Positions 1 to 8,029 of a stretch of 64,000 nucleotides of DNA are shown piece after piece. Numbering within the stretch: position 1 is the first letter of the stretch; every line of letters begins with the position of its first letter. Source of the DNA: Burkholderia pyrrocinia (lineage in GTDB: Bacteria > Pseudomonadota > Gammaproteobacteria > Burkholderiales > Burkholderiaceae); the NCBI RefSeq assembly GCF_003330765.1, contig NZ_CP024903.1, forward strand, positions 2,914,001-2,978,000. Reading direction: 5' to 3'. The position numbers and the translations under genes are program-made. The notes beneath the pieces were generated by a model that was not told where the DNA came from, searched no databases, and saw nothing but the letters and a program-made list of their open reading frames with translations.

Positions 1-429
1 GCTGCCGTCCAGCAATTGCTTGATGAACGGCGACATGTAATTCGCGCCGACATAAGCGGCATGAACGGCGCCGACCAGATGCGAAATCGCGTCCGACTTG
101 CTCAGGATGCAGCCGACGCCCTGTTTCTGGATCGCCCGCAGCACGCTCGGATTGTCGATCATCGTGATCGTCACGAGGTGAAGCGCGGGATAACGACGCT
201 GAAGGAACGACAACAGCGCAAGCCCGTCGCCGTACTTGCCGCCCGGCATCACGTAGTCCACCACGACCACGTCGCACGGTTGCTCGTCGAGCGCCGCTAC
301 CAGGTCTGTCGAGTTCGAGACGGCTCCCACCAGCTTGATCGTGCTGCTTCCCGCAAGCGCCTGCGACATCCCGAGCGCGGACGAAGGATGATCGTCCGCC
401 ACCGTCACACGCACAAAAAATTCATCCAT
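1..429 (-). CDS. Response regulator receiver domain (partial, runs off left edge)
   Basis: The first 143 residues of a response regulator are visible; the C-terminal part, presumably a LuxR/NarL-type DNA-binding domain, lies outside the window. The start begins MDEFFVRVTVADDHPSS, giving the acidic ADDH pocket. The phosphoacceptor aspartate is present in VVVVDYVMPGG, followed by the TIT...LSKS switch segment seen in RcsB/BvgA-like regulators. It lies downstream of, and in the same direction as, a hybrid sensor kinase, so it is the probable output partner. A 386-base gap before its start suggests its own promoter. Family assignment is good; the output signal is unknown. Confidence 0.85.
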   Translation of the reverse strand, partial: MDEFFVRVTVADDHPSSALGMSQALAGSSTIKLVGAVSNSTDLVAALDEQPCDVVVVDYVMPGGKYGDGLALLSFLQRRYPALHLVTITMIDNPSVLRAIQKQGVGCILSKSDAISHLVGAVHAAYVGANYMSPFIKQLLDGS

Positions 430-815
430 GGTTGCTGTTCTCCCCGTAGCTTCCGGCCATGCTGCATATTTCCCGAATCGACGGGCGCCGTTGGCGCCAC
501 GTCATGCGGAAAAACGACCGCATCCGGCAAACCGGATGAGTCACGACATGATTTTAAGATAAAAGGGATGGACCGCCTCGCGCCGTGGGACTGGCGGCCG
601 GGATCACGTCGCGGTTTCGCCCGCCACCGCGCGGGAAAATCCGGCACACACGCGCAAGCCGCGAGCGACACATGCGCATACGCGCCCGCGGCGTGCCCGC
701 CGGATGCAATCGGGCAACCGGCGCGGACAACGGCACCGGTACGCCAGTGTACGGGGGTGACGTGCGCCTGCGCAAATGCCCCGATACGCTTCCGCTCGCG
801 TCCGTGCGGCCGCGA
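430..815. other. Intergenic stretch without recognised gene
   Basis: About 390 bases lie between the response regulator start and the small upstream gene. I see no convincing coding sequence, hairpin with T-run or IS end. It most likely holds the regulator's promoter and leader. Confidence 0.5.
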
Positions 816-1043
816 CTATCGCCCGACCGCCGGATCGCTCCCGTCGCCCTGACCGTCTTCCGCCAACTGCTGCCACTCGCTGAGGGCGCGCCGCCGCTGT
901 GTCGGCGACATCATCAGGAACTCGTTCATCTTCACGAGAAATTCTTTCCTGGATTTCTCCGGTAGCGTTGCAAATCCGAGCAGCAGTGCGAACACCTTAC
1001 CCGTATAACGCACGGCCTTTCCCCCCCATTCGTGAATAGTCAT
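816..1043 (-). CDS. Small conserved-looking hypothetical protein of the two-component locus
   Basis: A 75-residue protein beginning MTIHEWGGKAVRYTGKVF. It has a short hydrophobic stretch (about residues 13-25, VRYTGKVFALLLGFATLP) and then a charged segment, KSRKEFLVKMNEFLMMSPTQRR. It starts 54 bases after the sensor-kinase stop, in the same direction, and is followed by the response regulator, so it is probably cotranscribed with the kinase. I do not recognise the family. It could be a small accessory or connector protein of the phosphorelay; that is inference from position only. The alternative is a chance open frame in GC-rich DNA. Confidence 0.55.
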   Translation of the reverse strand: MTIHEWGGKAVRYTGKVFALLLGFATLPEKSRKEFLVKMNEFLMMSPTQRRRALSEWQQLAEDGQGDGSDPAVGR

Positions 1044-1097
1044 GCGCCGCTCGCGTTGCGATGCGGCACGCCTGCCTTCGATACTTCGGCCGTGCGG

Positions 1098-4000
1098 TCA
1101 CGTCGACACGGCCTGATCCTGCACACGCTCTGCCGGTACGCGTTTCCCCCGGCGCCGCGCCGCCAGCGTCAGCGCGCGGATCCATTGCGCCAGCGTCACC
1201 GGCTTCGTCAGCCGCTGCTCCACGTCGGCCGCCGCATACCGCGCCGCCTCGTCCGGCGCCAGATGCGAGGTCACCACCACCACGTCGCAGGACAGGCCGA
1301 GATCGCGGACCCGCTCGGCCAACGCGCAGGCGGGCATGTCGGGCAGATCGGCGTTCAGCAGAAGCACGTCCCACGCGCCGCCAGCCAGCCGGTCGAGCGC
1401 CGTTTTCCCGAGCCCCACGGCCTGAACTGCGCATCCGAGCACATCGAGTTGCTCCCGAAGCAATGCGACGCTCGCCGCGTCGTCGTCGGCAAGCAGCACG
1501 CGCAACGCTTGCTGGCTCTCCGCCTCGTCCGCCCGGTCCGCAGCCTCGCACGGCGACGCGCGCGGGCCGGCAATCTCCGCCACCCGCATCATCGCGGCGC
1601 GCAAGCCCCCCAGCGAATAGCTCGACACGCGAATCGTCCTGCCGGCGATATCGGGCTGAAGCGGTCCGTCCGGCGTCGCGAGAATCACCGGCGTGTCGCC
1701 GCCGAGGCTATCCAGTTGGGTGTGAGGCCATGCGTCGGCATCCCCGAACAGCAGGACCGCGCATGCGTGCGCGACGCGCTCGCGCGGGATGCGCGCCGGG
1801 CTGTCGTACGAGTCGACGTCGAAGCCCCACGTGCGCAGATGGGGCAGTGCGAGATTGCGCCACGCTTGCCGCGCCGACACGACAAGCGCCGCGCGATCGC
1901 CGGACGACTCGCAGGCGGCGTCCGCAACGATTGCAGTCCCGAGCGGCAAGCGCACGGTGAAGCTACTGCCGACGCCCGGCGCGCTCGTCACCGATATCGT
2001 TCCCCCCATCGCGGCAACGAGCCGGTCGCACAGCGCGAGGCCCAGCCCCGTGCCGCCATAGCGCCGGGCAATCGACGTGTCGACCTGCGAAAAAGCCTTG
2101 AACAGCTTCTGCCGGTTCGACTCGTCAATGCCGATGCCCGTGTCGTCGACCGCGATCGAGAGCTCGGCGGAGCCGGATTCGGTCTCGCGAACCGCGATAC
2201 GCGCGGTGACGTGGCCGTCGCGCGTGAACTTGATCGCGTTGCTCAGCAAATTGCCGAACACCTGCTCGAGACGCGTCGGGTCGCCGCGCATGCGTTGCGC
2301 GCTGCTCGCGTCGATCTCGGCGAACAGCGGCAACCCCTTCGCTTTCGCGATCGGCGCATAGGCGGCCAGTTCGCGCCCGATCACCGCGACCACGTCGAAT
2401 TCGATCGATTCGACCGTCATCGCGCCCGCCTCGATCTTCGAGAAATCGAGCACGTCGCTGACGAGCGTCATCAGGACTTCGGCCGACGCGCGCAGCGTCT
2501 GTACCCGGGTGTGCTGCGCTACGTCGAGCGCCGAACGCTCGAGCAGTTCCAGATTGCCGAGAATGACGTTGAGCGGCGTCCGGATCTCGTGACTCATCGC
2601 GGCCAGGAACGACGACTTGGCCGCATTCGCCGAATCGGCCGCGCGCACCGCTTCCTCCAGCTTCCGGACGAGTTGCCGCTTCGCCGTCACATCGACGGCC
2701 GCCGCGATCAACACATCCTCGCCCTGGTAGCGCGCGCCGCGCGCGATGATGTCCAGATGCAACCACGCGTCGTCCGGCCCCGCCAGCGGAAGAACGACCT
2801 GCATCGCCCCCTCGGGCGCGCCGCACGCAACAAAGGCTTCGTAGTGCGCGGCGACCTGCGCGGACAGCGTCCGACCGTCACCGCCGCATCGCGCGATCGT
2901 GTCCGTCAGCGTCCCGCTCGCGAGCATCAATCTGCCGTCCGACCGGGAAATCAGGCCGAGCCCGATCGGCGCCATCTCGACCACGTTGCGGCACAGTTCC
3001 TCGCTGTCGAACACGCGTTGCGAGCGTGCGTACACGGGCACCAGCGTGCGCCGGTAGAACCGCACCAGCAGCGTCCACATGACCGCCAGGGCCAGCAGCG
3101 TCGCGGCGGCGAGCGTGCCCGCCTGCCACGCGACGCCCGCCGCGACGGCCTTCCACGAGACCGCGTAGGCGACAATCCAGCCTGTCGAAGCGAGCCTGCC
3201 GCGAAATACCACGAAGCCGTCGCGAAACACGGGCGCGTCCGGCTTCGTCAGATCGCGCCGTGCATCCAGACCCAGCAGACGTTCGCTCAGCGCCTGATCG
3301 GCCGCGGCACGGCGCTCCATCGTCACGAGCCGGTTATCCGCGGTGGTGATGAAGAAGATGCCATCCGACGACGGCGTTTCAGGCAGCCACGACAGCAGGT
3401 ATTCCGGCGCATATTCGGTCACGAGGACCGCAAACGGCGCGCCATCCGAATACGCCTGCGCGGCAATCCGGATCCGTGCCTGCCCCATGACGGGGCCGTC
3501 GTACGGCGGCAGCCAGCTCACGCGTGGGGGCTCGCCCGCCGCCGGCGGCCGCGCGTCGCCGAAGTCGATCCGCAGCGCATCGAGCACGCGGGCGCGCTGC
3601 ACGGGTGTCGCCAGCGCCGGCCAGTCTTCGTCCATGCTCGGCACGAGGCCGAATACGCCGGCACGCGTGCTGTAGTGGTAGCCCTCCAGCAGCCTGCCGC
3701 GATTGATCGAGCTTGCCGCGCAAATGCGCGACAACAGCATCGACAACGCGAGATAGCGCGAAACTTCGGCGCGGTTCCCGGTCTGACCCGGCACGCCCAC
3801 GACGAGCGACGGATACGGTTTGATCGTGACCCGCTGATCGTTGTCGAAGAACGTGTCGACGACGCTGTCCGGCGCGCGCGAGATCTCCCGCCAGATCAAT
3901 TGAGTATTCGCGACGCCGTTGCGGAACGATGTCTCGCTCACCTTGATTTCTTCGAGCGTCTCTTCGCTGCCGGTCAGGAAATTCCGCCGCTCGGCCTCGA

Positions 4001-4130
4001 TGTGCCCATAGACGATCGACACCATCCCGAGCGCGCAGGCGATCAGGATCAGGACGGTGACGAGAATGCCGCCGCCGAACATCGAGATGCTCTGGTAGCG
4101 GCGGATGGACTGGAGCGGGCTGTAAGGCAT
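1098..4130 (-). CDS. Hybrid sensor histidine kinase with degenerate C-terminal receiver
   Basis: A membrane kinase of about 1010 residues, RcsC/EvgS-like in order. It has one TM segment near residues 17-41, a roughly 290-residue periplasmic sensor region, a second TM near 332-356, a PAS-like region, a HisKA H-box (SHEIRTP, His about 514), HATPase motifs (NAIKFT, DTGIGI, GGTGLGL) and a C-terminal receiver. The receiver keeps the acidic pocket LADDD and the switch lysine (TKP), but the usual phosphoacceptor Asp is Asn (LLLNADLP, codon 1353-1355). No HPt domain is visible. ATG at 4130 was chosen; an upstream in-frame GTG at 4157 is possible. It is transcribed toward the small protein and response regulator. 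Confidence 0.88.
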   Translation of the reverse strand: MPYSPLQSIRRYQSISMFGGGILVTVLILIACALGMVSIVYGHIEAERRNFLTGSEETLEEIKVSETSFRNGVANTQLIWREISRAPDSVVDTFFDNDQRVTIKPYPSLVVGVPGQTGNRAEVSRYLALSMLLSRICAASSINRGRLLEGYHYSTRAGVFGLVPSMDEDWPALATPVQRARVLDALRIDFGDARPPAAGEPPRVSWLPPYDGPVMGQARIRIAAQAYSDGAPFAVLVTEYAPEYLLSWLPETPSSDGIFFITTADNRLVTMERRAAADQALSERLLGLDARRDLTKPDAPVFRDGFVVFRGRLASTGWIVAYAVSWKAVAAGVAWQAGTLAAATLLALAVMWTLLVRFYRRTLVPVYARSQRVFDSEELCRNVVEMAPIGLGLISRSDGRLMLASGTLTDTIARCGGDGRTLSAQVAAHYEAFVACGAPEGAMQVVLPLAGPDDAWLHLDIIARGARYQGEDVLIAAAVDVTAKRQLVRKLEEAVRAADSANAAKSSFLAAMSHEIRTPLNVILGNLELLERSALDVAQHTRVQTLRASAEVLMTLVSDVLDFSKIEAGAMTVESIEFDVVAVIGRELAAYAPIAKAKGLPLFAEIDASSAQRMRGDPTRLEQVFGNLLSNAIKFTRDGHVTARIAVRETESGSAELSIAVDDTGIGIDESNRQKLFKAFSQVDTSIARRYGGTGLGLALCDRLVAAMGGTISVTSAPGVGSSFTVRLPLGTAIVADAACESSGDRAALVVSARQAWRNLALPHLRTWGFDVDSYDSPARIPRERVAHACAVLLFGDADAWPHTQLDSLGGDTPVILATPDGPLQPDIAGRTIRVSSYSLGGLRAAMMRVAEIAGPRASPCEAADRADEAESQQALRVLLADDDAASVALLREQLDVLGCAVQAVGLGKTALDRLAGGAWDVLLLNADLPDMPACALAERVRDLGLSCDVVVVTSHLAPDEAARYAAADVEQRLTKPVTLAQWIRALTLAARRRGKRVPAERVQDQAVST

Positions 4131-4713
4131 GACGCAACACGACGACGCTCCGGGCACCGGAACGCGATCGGATCCGGGCCCCGGCGTCTCGCACGAATGC
4201 GGCCGGGAAAAGTGGCGGTGGCCCGATCATGCCAAACGGCTTGCTGAAAATCAGTGCGAAATGGGAGGTTTAGTACTTGTCAAATAGATTTGGAATGCAA
4301 TTTTGAACTTGACCGAGAATCACTGGATAAATTCACGCGACAAGCGTGCGGATCGGATGCGTCCTGAATCGGCACGTGCCGGCGGCAAGCCGGCTGGAAA
4401 GTCGACTCGCGGCGCGGCGGCGTTCGGATCGCGCATGGCGATGCATCACGCACCTGCTCGATCCGGAGGAATATCGGATACAGCGAAATCCGATTCCGAC
4501 CGCAATACTTCGTGATCCGTATCATTCAGGATCGATCGACGTACGTGGGCGACTTCCGGTGTCGGGCAGTGTCGGACGATATGGGACGGTTTGCGGCCGC
4601 TCGGTTCCGTGTGAACGGACTGGCCATCGCGCGGGGAGCCCGCTGCAGTTGCCCGCCTTGGCAGGGAGCGACGCCGCGCGCAGGGATGCGCGCGACGCCG
4701 CCGGGCCCTTCGA
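4131..4713. other. Intergenic region upstream of the sensor kinase
   Basis: Some 580 bases separate the kinase start from the stop of the CsgG-like lipoprotein; both genes read leftward. Short open frames here have atypical composition and no plausible ribosome site, so I treat them as noise. The segment near 4260-4330 is AT-richer than its surroundings and is the likely kinase promoter. Confidence 0.45.
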
Positions 4714-5541
4714 TCAGTTGACCTGCAACTGGCCGCCGCGGCCGAGGCCGCCCTTGACGTCCTGCGCCTTGTAGCTGCGCAGGGCGACGACCATCTTGTT
4801 GTATGCGTCGATGAACGCGACGACCGTCGCCTTGCCTTCCGGCGTCGTCGAGAAGCCGGCAAGCGCGCCGCCCACGCCACCGCCGAAGCCGCCCAGCGCC
4901 GCGCCGTAGTTGGTCGCTGTCGAGCTGCCTTCCGCCGCCGCGATCTGCACGGCCGAGCGCACGTCGAACAGCGTCAGCGTCACGACCGATGCCTTCGTCT
5001 GCAGGTGGCCGGCCACCGCCGCCACCGCGCTGTTGCCGATCAGCCCGCCGATCATGCTGCCGATGCCGGCGATCGGCGAATCGTTGATGACGATCTGCGG
5101 TTCCATGTAGTAGTCGGCCGCGACACGCTGGCCCTTCTGCTGCTTCGAGCCTGCGCGATATTCACCCGAGCTGCGCTGCAGTTGCGTGATGCGCGACAGG
5201 CGCGCGTCGCTCTTCTGGTTGCCGATCGACGTGATCACGAAGCAGTTCGACTGCTGGACGGCCAGGCGCAGCAGCGGGTCGATGGTCGTCATCTTGGTCG
5301 CGCTGCCGAACGGGCCCCACCAGTCGGCGTTGCGACCGTCGTCGACGGCGATCGTGCCGAGCGGCGACGCGCAGCGCTGCAGCCCCGAATCGGCGCCGGC
5401 GCTCGTGCCGCCTGCCGCGGCGCCCGTCACGCCGGCGTTCTGGCCGCCGGGCGTCACGATGCCGCCGCAGCCGGCCACGGAAGCGCAAAGCGCTGCGACC
5501 AGCGCACCTTGGGTAAGACGATGGGAAAGGATGGTCTTCAT
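4714..5541 (-). CDS. CsgG/HfaB-like outer-membrane lipoprotein
   Basis: A lipoprotein precursor of 275 residues. It has a signal peptide with lipobox (ASVAGC, Cys about 25), then a Gly/Ala-rich linker and a domain with features of the CsgG/HfaB family: an early LGTIAVDD strand, the segment KSDARLSRITQ, and Gly-rich stretches GIGSMIGGLIGNS and GGFGGGVGGALAGF that may line a membrane or pore region. The start at 5541 (MKTILSH) is chosen because it opens the signal peptide; an upstream in-frame start adds 24 unrelated residues. It follows a Sel1-repeat lipoprotein with a gap of about 120 bases, a pairing seen for CsgG-like envelope proteins. Substrate or partner is unknown. Confidence 0.7.
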   Translation of the reverse strand: MKTILSHRLTQGALVAALCASVAGCGGIVTPGGQNAGVTGAAAGGTSAGADSGLQRCASPLGTIAVDDGRNADWWGPFGSATKMTTIDPLLRLAVQQSNCFVITSIGNQKSDARLSRITQLQRSSGEYRAGSKQQKGQRVAADYYMEPQIVINDSPIAGIGSMIGGLIGNSAVAAVAGHLQTKASVVTLTLFDVRSAVQIAAAEGSSTATNYGAALGGFGGGVGGALAGFSTTPEGKATVVAFIDAYNKMVVALRSYKAQDVKGGLGRGGQLQVN

Positions 5542-5660
5542 GTCGTTATCGATCGATAGAGTCGTTGTTCGGCTTATGTGTTCGTGCGAACCTCGATAAG
5601 CCCCCCCGAGCATGGCGCGATGGTGGTCTCCCCGCTGCCGCCCCGTTGCTTCCGGCCCGG

Positions 5661-6248
5661 TCAGTAGTACCAGTTCGTCTGATTCCAGACGCCGTAGTAC
5701 GGATAGCCCGAGTACCAGTAGCCGTAATAGACGTCACGCCATTGCGTGCGCCATTTCCAGTCGTCTTCGTCTTCTTTCTTGGCCTTGCGGGCGAGCTCGA
5801 GCAGCTTCTTCGATTCCTTGTCGCCGCGGCCCGCCGCGATCGACAGCCACTTGTCCGCTTCGCGCGGATCGGAGCCCATTTCCTCGAGGCCGAACAGGTA
5901 GAAACTGCCGAGCGCCTTCTGCGCCTGCAGGTCGCCGCGCTCGGCGGCATCGCGCATCCACTTGAGGGCCTGATAGCTGTCCTGGCGCACGCCGTCGCCG
6001 CGGAAATAACGCAGGCCGAGGTCGTAGGCGGCCTTCGGCTGGGTTTTCGCGGCCTGCTTCAGCGCGACAATGCGCGGATCTTCCCGGTCTTCGGCGTCAT
6101 CTTTCTTTTGATAGGACACCTGATCTTTAGGACGATCGGAACAACCCGTGTCGTCGCAGATCCGCACCGTGTTGCTGGTCACGGACGGATCCTGCGCGCA
6201 CGCAGCCAATAGCAACAGCAGCCCCGGTGCGAGTAAACGGCGATACAT
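5661..6248 (-). CDS. Sel1-repeat (TPR-like) lipoprotein
   Basis: A lipoprotein of 195 residues. The signal peptide ends in LLLAAC (Cys about 17). The middle contains two to three Sel1-like repeats (KAAYDLGLRYFRGDGVRQD, QALKWMRDAAERGD, AQKALGSFYLFG, EADKWLSIAAGRGD). The C-terminus is rich in Trp and Tyr (YYGYWYSGYPYYGVWNQ). Sel1 repeats normally mediate protein-protein contact. It lies upstream of the CsgG-like lipoprotein on the same strand and faces away from the BetR operon across a 356-base divergent region. Function beyond an envelope scaffold is not evident. Confidence 0.8.
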   Translation of the reverse strand: MYRRLLAPGLLLLLAACAQDPSVTSNTVRICDDTGCSDRPKDQVSYQKKDDAEDREDPRIVALKQAAKTQPKAAYDLGLRYFRGDGVRQDSYQALKWMRDAAERGDLQAQKALGSFYLFGLEEMGSDPREADKWLSIAAGRGDKESKKLLELARKAKKEDEDDWKWRTQWRDVYYGYWYSGYPYYGVWNQTNWYY

Positions 6249-6604
6249 TGGTACTTTCCTCTAGTTTTATTTGCGCCGCAATTCTTCGAGCCATCCCGCC
6301 CCCGCGAGCTCGTCTCGCACCCGGTAGCGCGCGGTGCGGCGAATATAATCCGCCGCACCGGCACGCAGTCCAAGGCTCTCTCAGGCTCCCTCTTCGAATC
6401 GATCTGCCACTATTTTTCGCCGCTTTTTCCTGATACCGACCGTGGTCGGCACCGCCCCCAAACATGACGCGACAAACAATAGTGACGTGGTGAGCAATAA
6501 TAATGAAGAAAAATGGCATGTCAAGGTCATTCGCTTTTTAGAAGATTGCATGACGCGTCACCTTTGATATGCTTTCCCTCGCCCCCCCTGGAGACCCCAT
6601 CGAG
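6249..6604. promoter_or_regulatory. Divergent promoter region, with sigma70-like boxes for the BetR operon
   Basis: This region separates the leftward Sel1 lipoprotein from the rightward signalling operon. Reading rightward, TTGCAT (6546-6551) and TATGCT (6568-6573) are separated by 16 bases and form a plausible sigma70-type promoter 31 bases before the BetR start codon. The part around 6410-6570 is AT-richer than the genome norm. No gene is seen in it. Confidence 0.4.
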
Positions 6605-7483
6605 ATGTCCAACACCGAGCAGGCCAACGTCGATCTCATCACCGCCACCAAGGTGCGAGATCTCCTCAACCGGAACGGCATCCCGCCGCGCAGTCACAAC
6701 ACGACGATCGCGAACGTGCTCGGCCTCAGTTTCTCGGTCGTCACGCGCAAGATGAAAGGCCTGATCCCGTGGAACCTGTCGCAGTTGCAGGACATCGCGA
6801 CGCACTTCGGCGTGCCGCCCGCGATCCTGCTCGACGACAAGGGCGCGCAGCCGGCCGCCGCCGAGATGATCGACGCCACGCTCGTGATCGAGTCGCGGCG
6901 CTTCCGTTGCCGCGCCGCGATCTCGGCAAAGGCCAGCAGCCAGAGCGAAACCGACTTCGTCGCGCTGCAGTGGCAAGGCGAATGGATCGTCACAGAACGT
7001 CAACTTGCGCGCGAAGGGCGCACGTATCCAGTCGACGTGATCGAACTGCGTTCGAGCCAGCCGAGCGTGTACGCCGCGCGAATCGCGGTGGTCGACGATT
7101 CGCCGGACGTCGCCGAAACGGTATGTGAATATTTCATCGAAAAAGGCGTGAACGCGATCCCGTACTATGACGGCGCCACGTTCCGCAAGGCGCTGGAGGT
7201 CGAGGATTTCGACGGCTACATCCTCGACTGGATGCTCGGCGACCAGACGGCCGCCGATCTCGTGCGCGGCATCCGCTCGAGCGAGAACGGCGGCGCGCCG
7301 ATCTTCCTGCTGACCGGCAAGATCTCGACTGGCGAAGCCAGCGAGGACGAAATCGCGCACATCGTGTCGCACTACAACGCGCGCTGCGAGGAAAAACCGG
7401 TACGCCTGCCGATCCTGTTCGCCGAAGTGACACGCGAGCTGAAGATCGCGCTGCCGGCCGTCGCGCCCGTCGCCGCGAACTGA
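6605..7483 (+). CDS. BetR-type helix-turn-helix regulator with C-terminal receiver
   Basis: A 292-residue regulator starting MSNTEQANVDL. The N-terminal 70 residues match the BetR-type HTH: VRDLLNRNGIPPRSHNTTIA then LGLSFSVVTRKMKG as the recognition region. The C-terminal half is a receiver with acidic pocket VVDDSP and phosphoacceptor Asp about 208 (YILDWMLG); the usual Pro after the Asp is Gly. A Thr/Lys pair follows (LLTGK). An in-frame ATG at 6569 is rejected because the extra residues are not family-like. It heads an operon with a periplasmic molybdopterin-fold protein and a hybrid kinase, so it is the probable DNA-binding output of that kinase. Confidence 0.85.
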   Translation: MSNTEQANVDLITATKVRDLLNRNGIPPRSHNTTIANVLGLSFSVVTRKMKGLIPWNLSQLQDIATHFGVPPAILLDDKGAQPAAAEMIDATLVIESRRFRCRAAISAKASSQSETDFVALQWQGEWIVTERQLAREGRTYPVDVIELRSSQPSVYAARIAVVDDSPDVAETVCEYFIEKGVNAIPYYDGATFRKALEVEDFDGYILDWMLGDQTAADLVRGIRSSENGGAPIFLLTGKISTGEASEDEIAHIVSHYNARCEEKPVRLPILFAEVTRELKIALPAVAPVAAN

Positions 7484-7525
7484 ACCTGCAACGACACTCC
7501 ACCACCACACGACCGAGAGAGACAC

Positions 7526-8029
7526 ATGCGAGTTTCGACGATCTGGATCAAGAGCCTGCTGACCGCCTGCCTGCTCGGCATGGCCGCCGCATCATGGGCC
7601 GCTTCGTCGTTTACGTTCACCGTCGACGGCAAGATCGGCAAGAGCAACCAGTCCGGCAAGATGTCCTACGTCTTTTCCGAGCAGGCGCTGATGGCGCTAC
7701 CGCAGCATACGATCGTCACGTCGACGAGCTGGACGCCGAAGGCTACCTTCACCGGCCCGCGCCTGAGCGACGTGTTGAAGATCGTCGGCGCGCACGGCAC
7801 GCAGATCGAGTTCCGCTGCATCGACGAATACACGTTCACGATCCCCGTGTCGGACGCCGCCAAGTATGGCGTGATCCTCGCGCGCACGATGAACGGCAAG
7901 GTGCTCGGCAACGACAACTACGGCCCGCTGTGGATCATGTATCCGCGCGACCAGTATCCGGACGAACTGAAGACGCCCATCGGTGAAGCCAAGTTCGCTT
8001 GGCAGATCATCGGCCTGACCGTCAAATGA
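7526..8029 (+). CDS. Periplasmic molybdopterin-binding-fold (sulfite-oxidase-like) protein
   Basis: A secreted protein of 167 residues. A Sec-type signal peptide (MRVSTIWIKSLLTACLLGMA, cleaved after ASWA) precedes a single oxidoreductase molybdopterin-binding domain. The segment IEFRCIDEYTFTIPVSD resembles the Mo-ligand region of MsrP/YedY (FRCVEAW), placing Cys98 as the possible metal ligand; GPLWIMYPRDQYP is also typical of the fold. The domain is much shorter than catalytic members and there is no twin-arginine signal, although cofactor-loaded enzymes are usually Tat-exported, so enzymatic activity is doubtful. Its stop overlaps the kinase start (ATGA at 8026-8029), implying coupled translation. 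A sensing or ligand-binding role for the kinase is inferred. Confidence 0.82.
   Translation: MRVSTIWIKSLLTACLLGMAAASWAASSFTFTVDGKIGKSNQSGKMSYVFSEQALMALPQHTIVTSTSWTPKATFTGPRLSDVLKIVGAHGTQIEFRCIDEYTFTIPVSDAAKYGVILARTMNGKVLGNDNYGPLWIMYPRDQYPDELKTPIGEAKFAWQIIGLTVK

Noticed and set aside
1032..4247. A 1071-residue open frame on the plus strand opposite the sensor kinase
   Set aside because: It is an Arg/His/Pro-rich antisense frame typical of high-GC DNA; the minus strand encodes a kinase with all motifs.
4280..4774. Several overlapping short frames upstream of the sensor kinase
   Set aside because: No ribosome sites, no motifs, and composition unlike the other genes.
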